A DNA stretch of 64,000 bases from Corythoichthys intestinalis (GCF_030265065.1 NC_080395.1:379501-443500), one strand, 5' to 3'; numbered from the stretch's first letter, positions 20,831 through 32,985 are shown. The notes: a model not told the origin generated them from the letters alone. Program-made: numbers and translations.

Positions 20831-22837
20831 ATGACAAAAAGTTAGTGAATCGTATTTTGGCGTTTTAGCCCTTGTGAGATGCTTGTGATCCACTTAGGAT
20901 TATTAGCATCGGGTCGCTCATGTGCTTATACGTGCGCATTGTATGCGCTTTTCATACGACGGCGATGCATACGTGGTGTTTATTTTGCAGGATTGTAACA
21001 CATGCTGCGCTAATGTAAGAGGGTTTGGATGGACTGTGGGATACAAACTGGGTATTATTAGCCGGTAGTTCCCTTTTACGGCCGCTGGATGGCAGCACTC
21101 GTCCAATCCTTTGTACGTGAATTCAGTCAGACAATGCTTGTTATCGAATGGGAGCTTCTGGCTGTATTTCCCTACTGATGTTCAGTTCAAATCTGATGTT
21201 TGCATTTCAGCTGATTCTTGTTTTGTTGTATCGTTTTCAGACTCAACTAGTACCTTCTATCGTGTGAAGTTATACATTCATTTACATCAAGGAGGGATAC
21301 ATGTCAAATTAAACACATTTCAATTCTACAGTGGAGTCTTGTCACCTTTCTGCCTGTTCTCTGACCGGCACACCGTCCTGTTTAATGTGCTGCTTCGGAC
21401 CAAAAACTCCAGCGCCCTCTGCAGGACATAAGGTGAATATTCTCTCGATGTAACCAATAGAATAAAGTGTCGGGATAGCAGTTTACCACTGGTCTAATTT
21501 CATGTGATAAGATGTCATTTATCTGGCTCATAATATTAGGCCCAAATGCCTCTTGTCAGGCTTCTGATGTCTGAGTCAATTGGGGCAAAAAGGCAGGAGC
21601 GGCAGAAAGCGACGATCTGCTTGAATTCAACGGCGGCGTGCAAAGGGATTGATCCATTTTCCACGTTTTGTTAGAAATATATCATCATAATTCAACTAAG
21701 TCTTCCATGATGAATTGATTAGCAAACATATCACCTATTTTGATGGTCAATAAATCTTAGACATTGTCCACCTCCAAATTGCAACTATTTTCCCTCTTAA
21801 TTTCCATTTAAATAGTGGGAAAGAGAAAATACATATTCTTTTAATTTCATGTTTTATATATTTTTGGATACCCCAAAAAAAAAAAGTAAATATTCTTTTA
21901 TTTTTAATTTAAAAAACAATTTAAAACCAAAAACTAAATATTCTCTTATTTTGGGAAATTTGACATCTATTTTATATTGGAGAAATACATGCTGTGATTT
22001 ACTTTGACTACAGAAAATGATGCGGCGGGCCGGATCTGGCCCCCTGGCTGCCAGTTTAACACCCCTGTTGTAGGTAGATATATGTAATGAAGAGTCAAAG
22101 GTCACGTTGAAGATGAGCAACTGGGATTTATTCATGTGAAAAAAGAAAAAAAAAATCAACCCAGTGAAACACGTGCTATGGAATGCACATTTCAGCATTG
22201 ATTAAGTTTATTGATCGAATGAATGGATCGTGCAAAAAAAAATATATACAATTTGCTCAATGAGGAGATGAAGAAGTTTAAGTTTGCAAAGAAAAGGACA
22301 AATTTCAGAACTATAAATCGTTGATAAGAACAAGCAGTCAAATGAACATACAAGGGAGAGCGAACCAGACCAATACAATGTTTTATCTCCTGATCACTGA
22401 TAATTCGGCGGATGTTGATACAGCACCGCTACCACATTTGATTATTTTTCAAACTAAATGACTGCAAACTCACTTGACTGCAAAGTAATTGCTATCACAG
22501 CGAGGTGAAACACGACTAAACTCAGCCAATCAAGGAGCGTTCATTCGGTCCCAATTTAAATGGATTGGACGTCTACTACTGAGAAACTCATTTCAATTCA
22601 CGGCAGAATGAAAAGACCTTTCACTATCCCTACCAAGGTAGCTTCAGAACGGGCATGTCGGTAGGGGCCGCATTCCCATCATTGACATGAAAATGTAGTC
22701 ATACCTATCTTCTTCCTCAACTGAGATTTTTTCAATGTCGAATCAAGGGAAGCCATGGGCGGTGCTAGACGCCCAATGCATTGGAAGTTGGAGGGATGGC
22801 TTTTTTTAGTAAATGATATTACATGTTCTTAATATAC
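20831..22837. other. Intergenic region between convergent genes C and D
   Basis: A possible polyadenylation signal for gene C lies at 21461. From about 21840 to 22071 there is AT-rich sequence ending in 'gggccggatctggccccctg' and CACCCCTG, typical of a fish hAT relic end. Near 22559 lies a dispersed-repeat unit, and 22600-22760 matches blocks near genes F and G. Confidence 0.5.
21461..21466 (+). terminator. Possible polyadenylation signal of gene C
   Basis: AATAAA about 630 bp downstream of the stop codon; the first clear hexamer on this strand. Confidence 0.4.
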
Positions 22838-23165
22838 AGCACGGTGGCAGAGTGGTTAGCACATCCGCCTTGCAGTTCTGACATCAAGAGTTCTATCACA
22901 GGCTCCTGCCTTCCTGTGTGGAGTTTGCATGTTCCCAACGCGCCTGCGTGGCTTTTCAGCGTTTCCTCCTTCAGCCTATAGACATGCATCGTCGGTTGAC
23001 TGACCGCTCCAAATTGTCTCTAGGTACTAGGTACCGTACGACTGTGCGCGTGAATGGTTGTTCGTCTCATTGTGCCCTGTGATCGGCTGCGTACCCCACC
23101 ATCGGGCCTCCTGCCTGTAGTAAGCTGGGATAGGCTCCGGCACCCCCGAGTGGAGGAGCATGAAA
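22838..23165 (+). repeat. tRNA-derived SINE (V-SINE-like)
   Basis: It begins 'cagcacggtggcagagtggt', continues through 'tgtgtggagtttgcatgttc' and ends with 'gctgggataggctccggcac'. The tRNA-like head and the 'gtgtggagtttgcatgtt' core are hallmarks of fish V-SINEs such as the DANA group. Several substitutions suggest moderate age. Confidence 0.75.
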
Positions 23166-23440
23166 GATGAACGCATAAATGATATATAACAGCCCTAAAT
23201 CCGCTGTAAAATTACTAGATAATTAGACATTTATACTAGAGCAAAAATATGCACGCTACCGTGCTGCTTCCGATTACACCGGATAGGTTGCAGGAGTACT
23301 TGATAGAATTTTTAAAAAATCAAATTTAGAACGAGTGGCAGAAAATCCGTCATAATTGTTGCATAATTCGGCCAAATCATCATTAAGGAATTCTATCGCG
23401 GCAAATCAAGATTGTGCTATTATACTGTTGTTACACTCCT

Positions 23441-24738
23441 CTATTCCGTGTGTTTTTTCATGTGTATTGTTAAACATCTCTTCTCGGTGAATCTTCTACC
23501 GCAAACCCTGCAGGAAAAAGATTTCTCCCCGGTGTGCGTTCTCGTGTGGGCCGACAAGTTTTTTTTCTGAGTGAATCTTTTCCCGCAAACCGAGCAAGGA
23601 AAAGGTTTCTCCCCCGTGTGCGTTCTGACGTGTATCCTCAAGGACTGCTTTTGAGAGAATCGTTGCTCGCAAACCGTGCAGGCGAACGGTTTCTCCCCGG
23701 TGTGGGTTCTCTCGTGCGCCGTCAGATTTCCCTTCTGAATAAATCGTTTGCCGCAAATGGAGCAGACAAAAGGTTTTTCTCCAGTGTGCGTCCTCGCGTG
23801 CGTCTTCAACTCATCCTTCCTAGAGAATTTTTTAGCACAAACCGAGCAGGCGAAAGGTTTCTCTCCGGTGTGGGTGACCGCGTGCTTGCTTAAATTTCCT
23901 TTTTCGGAGAATCTTTGACCGCAAATTGAGCAGACGAAAGGTTTCTCGCCAGTGTGCGTTCTCGCGTGCGTCGCTAAATGTCTCTTCTCGGCGTACCTCC
24001 TACCGCAAATCGCGCAGGCGAAAGGTTTGTCTCCGGTATGAGTTGTGGTCGTGTGGTTTCTCAAATGTCCCTTCTGAGTGAACTTCCGACCGCAAACGGC
24101 GCAGGCGAAAGGTTTCTCGCCGGTGTGCGTTCTCGCGTGTATGTTTAAATCTCCCTTTCGGGTGAATCTTTTACCGCAGACTGAGCAGGGAAAAGGTTTT
24201 TCTCCAGTGTGCGTTCTCGTGTGATTGTTTAGATCGCCCTTCTCGACGAATCTTTTACCGCAAAACGCGCAGGCAAAGGGTTTCTCCCCGTCGTGCGTCT
24301 TCGCGTGTCGCGTCAATTTCCCCTTCGTATAGTATCGTTTCTCGCAAACCGCGCAGGCAAAACGTTTCCCGTCTGCGCTTTCTCTAGCGTCGCTTTCCGG
24401 CGTCGCGTGCTTTTCGTCGCCGCGTAACTCGGCGTCGTCGTGTGAGCGTTCGTCATCGACGTCGGAGGAGAACGACGTGATGTCGTCGCTATCCGAGAGC
24501 GGCGCTAAGAGGCCGCCGAGTTTTTGACGTGAGCGTGAAGGCTCCGCCCACTCGCTCGGACCTTCGTCTTCTTCTCGCGTCGGCCTGACGCAGGTGGCTT
24601 TGAATGAAAACCGGCTGATTTCATTCTCGGCCACTTCTTCTTTGATGCGCGCCGTGTCTGGCTCCTCCTCCTCCTGTTTGACGTGGAGTGGCTCGGTCTC
24701 GTTGTTTTTAGGGTGAAGAGCATCTTCTCGAGTGACGT
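23441..24738 (-). CDS. Zinc-finger gene D, main (finger) exon
   Basis: The exon begins at a phase-1 acceptor (taccgcag before ACGTCACTC) and, with exon 1, gives about 471 residues. The leader has psi-K-x-E sites HVKQE and RIKEE and the [17 protein letters not shown] motif, but the usual FPLTxxVKxE core is replaced by [11 protein letters not shown]. Eleven fingers follow with regular linkers; helix residues -1/3/6 are T/K/R, E/D/N, R/D/I, Q/H/N, E/H/T, E/N/K, R/E/T, Q/N/A, Q/S/I, Q/N/A and E/C/I. Finger 4 spaces its histidines by four residues (HTTTTH) instead of three, still compatible with zinc binding. With gene G it has the longest array in the window, and no finger is broken. Confidence 0.93.
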
Positions 24739-25771
24739 CTGCGGTACACACGATGACAAAATCATGTCATTTGCAAAACAGAACTAATCGATGAATAGGT
24801 TTGCTGCCAACAAATTTGAAGAACATTCATATTTACATTTATTAATTCTTATCACCATGTTTTCTTCTTATCATTGGGTCCATTCAAATAATAGTTTGGT
24901 ATCCTGAAATTTGTCTTGTCGTGATACCAACACTAAAACCTGATCGATTCATTTCACACAGCTCGCAGACTGCCGATCCGGTACGTATCGAAAACATTCA
25001 CAGACTTAAGTCTATATCCGTGTGAGAATTTGCGTGTGAAATGATCAGATGCAGTTTGCAGGATTTATACCTGATGGATCCCAGCCCTGCCTGACCAGTA
25101 CATAGGTGGTTACCTTTTCAAACGATTCTATTCAGATTAGTTTAGTTCTTATTATTATTATTGCTGCTGCTCCATCCTTGGATTGAAGAAAAGAAGCAAA
25201 AATGTTGTTGTTTAGTTTAGAGAGAAAATAAATGACTTATTGACACACTTGCTTAGACAGAAACAATGTCAACCGGCAGCACTTTTATTTTTCAATGAGC
25301 CTAACTTGAGCTTGAGTAGACACTTGAACAGGTTTTATGCACTTTAAACAGTACAGATGTAGTCACATCAATAAGCTATACGAAAATATTATATCAAAGA
25401 AGTAGTCGTTGATATTGTCTTCATTGTTATACATGTCGAAAATAAGTGAAATTGTCAAGGTAATTGCATTCATCAGATCGTCTGTTTAGTCAAATGCCTG
25501 CTTTCAGCTAAGCGTCCCAGCCCCTTCCTCCCTCCCTCCCTCTCAGTTGAAATGCATTGACACGTCTAATTTAGTCAATGGGTATTTTCAATATCAATTC
25601 CCCTCTTTGAATCACTGCCACAACACAAAATCTATGACCAGGGCTGGCAGTTGAGATCATGACAACTTTTGAATAGATGTCTACTGTGGTTAGTTAGCAC
25701 TCTCTCAGTAAGATTTCAAAGGTAAAAAAAATTGAAAAGCCAAAGTAGCCGCAAAACAAGTGAGGAAAAAC
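24739..25771. other. Gene D intron
   Basis: The intron is bounded by GTTTTT and AG on the minus strand. It is AT-rich, with a TTA microrepeat near 25150 and a dispersed-repeat unit near 25550. No exon or transposon was recognised. Confidence 0.6.
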
Positions 25772-25889
25772 CTGATTTGTGTTCAAGTTTCTTCCAAACA
25801 GCGTCCACTTTTTGTCCTTCCTTGTCTTCGCTCCTAAAGATTTCCTCGTCGCACTCTTCTTTAACACTTTTGACATCCGAGTGTCTCAT
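25772..25889 (-). CDS. Zinc-finger gene D, first coding exon
   Basis: From the ATG at 25889 the frame reads MRHSDVKSVKEECDEEIF, then RSEDKEGQKVDAVWKKLEHKS, and ends at a GTTTTT donor in phase 1 as the finger exon requires. A second ATG at 25876 lies in a different frame that would splice out of phase, so 25889 is chosen. The EEC.EE and KK...E pattern is a diverged form of the family first exon. The 5' leader (TTTAGCCTAGCTTGGC) is similar to sequence near 56.8 kb. Confidence 0.75.
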
Positions 25890-26423
25890 GGCTAGCGAGC
25901 CAAGCTAGGCTAAACTAAGCCAAAAGAGTCAGAGCCGTCTAGTTCCAGCTCGAACGGTTTTACTTCAATGATCGCTTGGTTCGCTACTTGTCGAAGTAGT
26001 TCGGCAAGAAAAGACGGAACATGAGTGGAGCTAACCAAACTGTTCTTGTGTTCACGATCAGGTCGGGGGCCTTCGATATTCTCACGCTATGATTGGCTGA
26101 GGAGTCACGCGCTCGCGTAAAAGTGCCCGATCAAAACGGCAAAGCGCTCGCGCAAGTGCCTGATCAAAAAGTCGTCACCAATCAACTTTTGATTTTATAC
26201 CTGATTGCCATCGACGGCGCTAGACCTCACAAATGTCGGTGTAGGTACACAAACTGTTATTTTTCAAAAACCCGAATCATACAAAATAATATTAATACAA
26301 ATACAGTTGTGATTGATATGGAATCAATTGCTCATATTTAACCCCCTCATGAAAATATATATATATATATATTTTTTTTAGAAACAATTTACAGGACACT
26401 CATTGAAGTCATCGGCTGCTATA

Positions 26424-26964
26424 GACCCTACCCACCGACGTCACAAAATCACGTGCTCGCTGTATGGTTCCGCCCCCTTGTCCGTCATTTTGTGTCTGTA
26501 TTATCAATGGTCTCAATTGATCGAGCAATTTATAATGCATTTCACGGAAGACCCGGTGCTTTCGGATGCCGTGAACTCACTTGATGCGTTGCATAAAAGG
26601 CGTTATGTGGAAAAGCTTCAGTTTATCCATTCGCCAGATCCATATTTGATGCCTCAATCGATGTTTTTCCACCCGCTGTCTCCGCCGTATTTGCCTGACA
26701 TCTGCTAGCTACCCTGATATGGACAACTATCTTGTCCACACAAAATCAGCCTATTCTCACGAAAGTTTGAAAAACTTTAAGAGCTTGGAGGCTTATAAAT
26801 ACTTTGTTGCCGGTTGGGTGAAACAGGTCCTCGTCCACGAAAATTCGGCAGGAATCTATCTTGTGCTTGGAAAGGTGAGTTACGAAATTTTCAATTCAAA
26901 ATCTTTTGTTATTGCTAACATCCACTGTCAAGTCTAATGTATTTCATGTCGTTTGTCAATGGAG
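26424..26964 (+). mobile_element. THAP/SWIM-type transposon, copy 2, left part
   Basis: It starts with GACCCTACCCACCGACGTCA after a TATA. The first exon of the second gene runs on plus (MHFTEDPVLSDAVNSL, KRRYVEKL, EAYKYFVAGWVKQVLV) to a GTGAGT donor near 26875. The frame is broken near 26705. The element stops where copy 3 begins; its right part was not found. Confidence 0.75.
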
Positions 26965-27117
26965 ACCCTATAGACCATACCCACGTGACGTCACAACTCC
27001 GCTCTCCTGAATGGTACCGCCCAATTGTCCGTCAAAACATAGTGTTAACCTGTTACGGCTACGTACATTCCTCCTATTTACGGCGTGTTTTTCTGCTCCT
27101 TAACATTAATAATCAAA

Positions 27118-27295
27118 ATGGTGAAGGCGTGTGTGGCTGTTGGTTGCACTAACAGAGAAGATGGAAGGAGAGACTTGAAGTTTTACCGTATTCCGAGGGA
27201 TCCAAAGAGGAGAGCGAAATGGACGGCTGCAATTCGACGTGAAAACTGGGCACCAAAAAATCACCACAGACTATGTAGTAGTCATTTTATATCCG
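27118..27295 (+). CDS. Intact THAP-domain first exon inside transposon copy 3
   Basis: This exon encodes a complete THAP (C2CH) zinc-binding domain, the DNA-binding part of a transposase. It starts MVKACVAVGC with the C-x4-C pair, continues through FYRIPRDPKRRAKW, and ends LCSSHF (C-x2-H) and ISG. A GTAAGA donor follows in phase 1. The other THAP copies here (5.2, 28.6 and 49.0 kb) are frameshifted, so this is the only intact one. Upstream at the element end is a CRE-like TGACGTCA. No downstream transposase exon remains nearby. Alone it cannot act as a transposase, but it could be spliced to another exon; that is speculation. Confidence 0.7.
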
Positions 27296-27769
27296 GTAAG
27301 ATGCATTTAAGATATACTCAGAGGGTTTTGGGCTGACAAATAACCACAATTAAGATCATTGCTAGGCTAATCGCCGACAACATACACGTATGTATGTAGT
27401 GAGAGTGCTATCGCTAAACCATATAAACATTAAAAGCCTTAACTCCATTGACAAACGACATGAAATACATTAGACTTGACAGTGGATGTTAGCAATAACA
27501 AAAGATTTTGAATTGAAAATTTCGTAACTCACCTTTCCAAGCACAAGATAGATTCCTGCCGAACGAGGACCTGTTTCACCCAACCAGCAACGAAGTATTT
27601 ATAAGCCTCCAAGCTCTTGAAGTTTTTCAAATTTTCGTGAGAATAGGCTGATTTTGTGTGGACAAGAAAATTGTAAATATCAGCGTAGCAGATGTCAGGC
27701 AGACAGGGCAAAGACAGTGGGTCGAAAAACATCGATTTGGACATCAAATATGGATCTGGCGACTGTATA

Positions 27770-28765
27770 TACCTTACCCACCGACGTCACAAAACCACGT
27801 GCTCGCTGTATGGTTCCGCCCACTTGTCCGTCATTTTGTCTCTGTATTAGCATTGGTTTCAATTGATCGAGGAATTTAAAATGCATTTCATGGAAGACCC
27901 GGTGCTTTCGGATGCCGTAAACTCACTGGATGTGTTGCATAAAAGGCGTTATGTGGAAAAGCTTCGTTCTATACAGTCGCCAGATCCATATTTGATGCCT
28001 AAATCGATGATTTTTGACCGGCTGCCTTCGCCGTCTCTGCCTGACCCTGATATTTACAACTATCTTGTCCACACAAAATCAGCCTATTCTCACGAAAGTT
28101 TGAAAAACTTTAAGAGCTTGGAGGCTTATAAATGCTACGTTGTTGGTTGGGTGAAACAGTTCCTCGTACACGAAAATTCGGCAGGAATTTTGTGCTCGGA
28201 AAGGTGAGTTACGAAATTTTCAATTCAAAATCTTTTGTTCTTGCTAACATCCACTGTCCAGTCTAATGTATTTCATGTCATTTGTCAATGGAGCTAGGGC
28301 TTTTAATGTTTATATGGATTAGCGATAGCACTCTCACTACACACATACGTGTATGTTGTCGGTGATTAGCCTAGCAATGATCTTAATTGTGGTTATTTGT
28401 CAGCCCAAAACCCTCTAAATATATATTAAATGCATCTTACCAGATATAAAATGACTACTACATAATCTGTGGTAATCGTTTGGAGCCCAGTTTTCTCGTC
28501 GAATTGCAGCAGCCCATCTCGCTCTCTCCTCTCCGTGTCTCTCGGAATCCGGTAGAACTTCAAGTCTCTCCGTCTATCTTCTCTGTTATTGCAACCGACC
28601 GCCACACACGCCTTCACCATTTTGATTATTAATGTTAACGAGCAGAAAAACACGCCGTAAATAGGAGGAATGTACGTAGCCGTAACAGGTCAACACGATG
28701 TGTTGACGGACAAGTGGGCGGCACCAGTCAGGAGAGCGGAGTTGTGACGTCACGTGGGTAGGGTC
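27770..28765. mobile_element. THAP/SWIM-type transposon, copy 4, nested in copy 3
   Basis: A complete 996-bp non-autonomous copy. TATA lies on both sides (27766-27769 and 28766-28769). Its own second-gene exon carries the uninterrupted target sequence (GACTGTATAGAAC in reverse), so the duplication is 4 bp. The second-gene first exon is on plus at the left with a GTGAGT donor. The THAP exon is on minus at the right; it starts MVKACVAVGCNNRED and shifts frame after about 42 residues. The two genes point toward each other. Confidence 0.85.
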
Positions 28766-28969
28766 TATAGAACGAAGCGTTTCCACATAACGCCTTTTAT
28801 GCCACACATCCAGTGAGTTTACGGCATCAGAAAGCACCGGGTCTTCCATGAAATGCATTTTAAATTCCTCGATCAATTGAAACCAATGCTAATACAGAGA
28901 CAAAATGACGGACAAGTGGGCGGAACCATACAGCGAGCACGTGGTTTTGTGACGTCGGTGGGTAGGGTC

Positions 28970-30206
28970 TATACAGTAGATTGTGCTAGATGTCCAATCC
29001 ATTTTGACTTCTTTATAATTGTATAAAATAATATATATATTTATTTACTATATAATAATAATAATCGCTAATATATATAATTATTAAAAATAGTCACTTA
29101 ATAAACAAATATCCCCCCTTCAAGTCAAAATGAATTGGATGCTAGCATGGTCAATGGCACCGAAACGTAGGCATTTGCAGCCAGTCTTCCCTGTTTAAAT
29201 GGATTGGATGTCTATCCTTGTCAACACTTTGCAATTAGATACTTTTTTTCTTTTTTAAAATAAAATCATCACCAGTGTGTATTTCTATTTTTTATTTGTT
29301 TCATTAGTACAATGTTAATCAAAACGAAATCTATAAATGTATTTATAATGATGAAAATGCAATTATTGTTTTAAATTAATTACACACACAAAAAAAATCG
29401 TACTAATAGTAAGCTTTTTTTTTTAAATGGCTAAAAGAAGTCATTTTCCTCGTAAAAGGTTAAAGGTCTCGACTATCAATTTTGAAATAGCTGTCCACTC
29501 TAGTCACAAATGCCCCTGCCCCTCAAAGGGTTAAAAATTTATTAGAGCAATAAGAAAACACACAAACTATACAAACAAATAGTTTCACAATTTCAATAAC
29601 AATCCGCCAGGGGGGTAACACATAGTAGAAGGACAAATAAAACAAATCAGAGAAGAGATAAGGCGCATTTTCCAATAAAAATGTTGTGCAGTTTGCAAAA
29701 TTGACAAGTTTTGACAGCATTTTGGTGTGTAGGTGCAGACAAACGTTTTACATAAACAGGCAACTCGATGTCGTTTGTTGTTGTTGTTGTTTTTGTGTAT
29801 AAATTTGGATATGAGGATTTACAATTTAGCACAAATTATAAATCATTTTGCTCATTAAAAAATGTGATCAGACAGACAAGGAGTTATAAAATAGAATTTG
29901 TTCTTCCTCTTGACAAGATGCTCCTTCCCATCACTTAGTTTATTACTAGTAGACGTCCAATCAGGAGACATCCCTTTCACCTCAAAAGGACTGGATGTCT
30001 ATTAAGAACAATGGCATCCATTAAGGTTAAAGCAATGTCTAACCAAGCTACTTTTACTGACAAGTGAGTATGCAGTAATTTGGTGACTTTGTTTTTTTCT
30101 TCAACAAATATATACATCTGGTAACGGTACAGCATTGGCCACGGCTGATACCGCGCAGCCGGCTGTTGGGAGTCAGTCATTCAAAAATTGGTATCAGTGC
30201 AATATT
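28970..30206. other. Intergenic stretch between THAP elements and hAT element
   Basis: Dispersed-repeat units lie near 28986, 29113, 29205, 29950 and 29985. The rest is AT-rich and unrecognised, with a GTT microrepeat near 29777. Confidence 0.5.
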
Positions 30207-31062
30207 CAGAGGTGGGTAGAGTAGCCATAAACCTGACTCAGGTAAGAACTATATTATCACAAAAGTAAAAGTAGTCATCCCAAAAAATTGACTCAAGTAC
30301 AAGGAAAGAAAGAATTTGGTGAAAAGAATACTCAAGTCATGAGTAACATTGTGAGCAAGTGCTTACAGTGTGATATATTTTAAATAATTATATATTTTCC
30401 CATAGCACAACATCATCTATATGAACTCTTAGTATTTCAGTGTACTATAGCCCATTACATGAGCATGTTATGCAGAAAAAAACAAAAAAAAAACATTCCC
30501 ATAAATCATTAAATTCATTTAAAAAAAATGAATTATCACCCACCAAAAGAGCATGAGTGCCCTCTTTTGGAGAGAAAGCATTTCCTACCAGTGTCTATGG
30601 TGCAAAATAAAAACTGGGAGAGAGGTTGAAATCTGCGTTTTCGGGTAATGTTGACAATGTCAAATAGTTTCACTTTAAGGCATTTTAACATGATTGAACA
30701 GGACGGTGTTATCGTATAACTTTCGACAGCAAGCTTGGGCGTGGTCACGTGACTATATTGTTATGTCTGAGTGGTATCGTGGACTCATGTGATTATTGTT
30801 ACAGTACGACGTCTGATTGGTATAACTGCTTGATCCACTGTAATGACCAACATCAAAGTCAAATCTAATATGGAGGACAAAGATGAAAAATGTTACGCGT
30901 AGACAAGGGTATGGTTAAAGTAGCAGAGTATGAGTAGCGTTTCTTCTTCACAAATCTACTCATGTAAAGTATAGTAAAACTACTCTTAGAGGGACACTTT
31001 GTTCCAAAAGTTAGGCAAGTGAATGGAATGCAGTAAATGTAACGCATTACTACCTACTTCAG
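30207..31062. mobile_element. hAT-type element with CAGAGGTGGGTAG ends
   Basis: The left end CAGAGGTGGGTAGAGTA and the reversed right end CTGAAGTAGGTAGTAA form diverged inverted repeats. Flanks GCAATATT and GCAATACT give an 8-bp duplication with one mismatch. No transposase was seen. Confidence 0.75.
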
Positions 31063-31278
31063 GCAATACTATATAGAAAATGTATTGCGTGTATTTGGGG
31101 TTTTAGCGCAATTGATCATTCTCAACATGTGCCCATAGGATGTTTGGAAGAAGTACTAACGGAATACAATTGTCTTATGTGAACAAAGTGATGAAGATGT
31201 CTTGGAACACAAGCAAAACCTTCATTGGTCACTGCTTTTCACAAATCACACTGGTGTTTTTCAACCTGTCTCTTATAA

Positions 31279-32985
31279 GGCAAAGCAAGGCAAGGCAAGG
31301 CAAGGCAAGGCAAGGCAAATTTATTTATATAGCACAATTCAACACAAGGCAATTCAAAGAGCTTTACATCACATGAAGATCATAAAAATCACATTTAAAT
31401 CAATACAACGTAAAAACCAAGACAAAAGATGGCATTTAATCACAAATAGAATAAAAATAAAACAGAAATCAAAATAAAACAAAAACTACTACTACTAATA
31501 ATAATTGAAATCAGCAATGGAGATAAGCACAAGAGGAATAGAACGCAGGTAGATTGAAGTTTATAGACAGTTATGGATATGCAGTGCTAAACAAAAACGT
31601 TTTTAGCCCTGATTTAAAAGCGCTAACAGTTTGAGCATACTTCAGACGTTCAGGTAACTTGTTCCAGAGGTGAGGAGCATAATAACTAAATGCTGCCTCA
31701 CCCTCCCTGCTTGGTTCTTGTTCTTGGAACATGCAGAAGACCAGTTCCAGATGACCTTAGGGGTCTAGATGTCTCATAGGAATCTAACAAGTCAAGCATG
31801 TATTTTGGTCCAAGGCCATTAAGTGTGTTGTAGTATTTTATAGTCTATCCTTTGACTCACTGGAAGCCAGTGTAGCGATTTCAAAACAGGTGTAATGTGG
31901 TCCAGCTTCCTTGTATTTGTGAGGACTCTGGCTGCAGCATTCTGTACTAGCTGCAGCTTCCTGACTGATTTTTTTATCAAGACCTGTAAATATACTGTTG
32001 CAATAATCCAATCTGCTGAAAATGAATGCATGCATAAGTTTGTCCATGTCTTGTTGAGTCAGAAGCCCCTTAATTCTGGTTATATTTTTTAGGTGGTAAT
32101 AAGCGGATTTAGGGACGGACTTTAGATGGCAATCAAATTTTAGGTCTGAGTCAATAATTACGCCAAGGTTTCTGACTTGATTTGTAGCTGTAAGTGACAT
32201 TGTGCTAAGTTGCCTGCTTATCTTTGACCTTTCCTTTTTTGGCCCCAAAATGATCACCTCTGTCTTCTCCACATTTAACTGGAGAAAATTCTGGCACATC
32301 CTTTCATTGATTTGATGAATGCATTTACTCAGGGAGACTAAGGGACTATAATCATGTGGGGACACAGAAATGTACAGTTGTGTGTCATCTGCATAGGCGT
32401 GATAGGAGATGTCATACTGTTCTATTATCTGAGCTAACGGAAGCATATAGATGTTAAATAAGAGTGGTCCAAGAATTGACCCTTGAGGGACTCCATACGT
32501 GAATTTGGTTCGTTCTGACTGATAGTTTCCGATTGACGCAAAGAAATCCCTATCATGTAAATAGGATGTGAACCACTGAAGAATAGTGTCAGTAAGCCCT
32601 ACCCTCTGTTCCAATCTGCTGAGTAGTATGTTGTGATCAACCGTGTCGAATGCGGCGCTGAGATCCAATAGTAACAAAACAGATGATTTGCCTGCATCGG
32701 TATTCCGACGAATATCATTTAGGACTTTGATAAGCACGGTCTCGGTGCTGTGTTGTGGCCGAAATCCAGACTGAAATGAGTTAAAAAGATTGTTTTGCAT
32801 CATAAAAGTCTGGATCTGTTCGAACACAACCATTTTCGATCATTTTCCCCAGGAATGTCAGATTTGATATTGGCCTGTAATTGCTAATGGCTGAGGCATC
32901 CAGATGAGGTTTTTTTAGGAGAGGTTTTATTACTGCAGTTTTTAACGTCTGTGGAAACTCTCCTAAAAGTGAAACTTTGACCTCA
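31279..32985 (-). mobile_element. LINE, L2/Rex1-like, 5'-truncated reverse transcriptase copy
   Basis: On the minus strand this encodes much of a non-LTR reverse transcriptase: NYRPISNL, FQSGFRPQHSTETVL, LLDLSAAFDTVDH (motif A), TYGVPQGSILGPLLF, YADDTQLY (catalytic motif) and KTEVIILGPKK. One frameshift lies near 32825 and a second near 31960. The 3' end at about 31285-31320 is a run of AGGCA units, as is usual for this family. The endonuclease part is missing, so the copy is 5'-truncated and inactive. Its truncated end lies only about 10-100 bp beyond the gene E finger relic, so it inserted into or next to that gene's 3' end. Confidence 0.88.

Larger units (their letters stand above)
26973..28969. 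mobile_element. THAP/SWIM-type transposon, copy 3, interrupted by copy 4
   Basis: The left end GACCATACCCACGTGACGTC and the reversed right end GACCCTACCCACCGACGTC are inverted, and TATA flanks both sides. The THAP exon is on plus at 27118-27295; the second-gene exon is on minus, split at 27766 by copy 4 and resuming at 28770. Without copy 4 the element would be about 1.0 kb. Confidence 0.82.
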
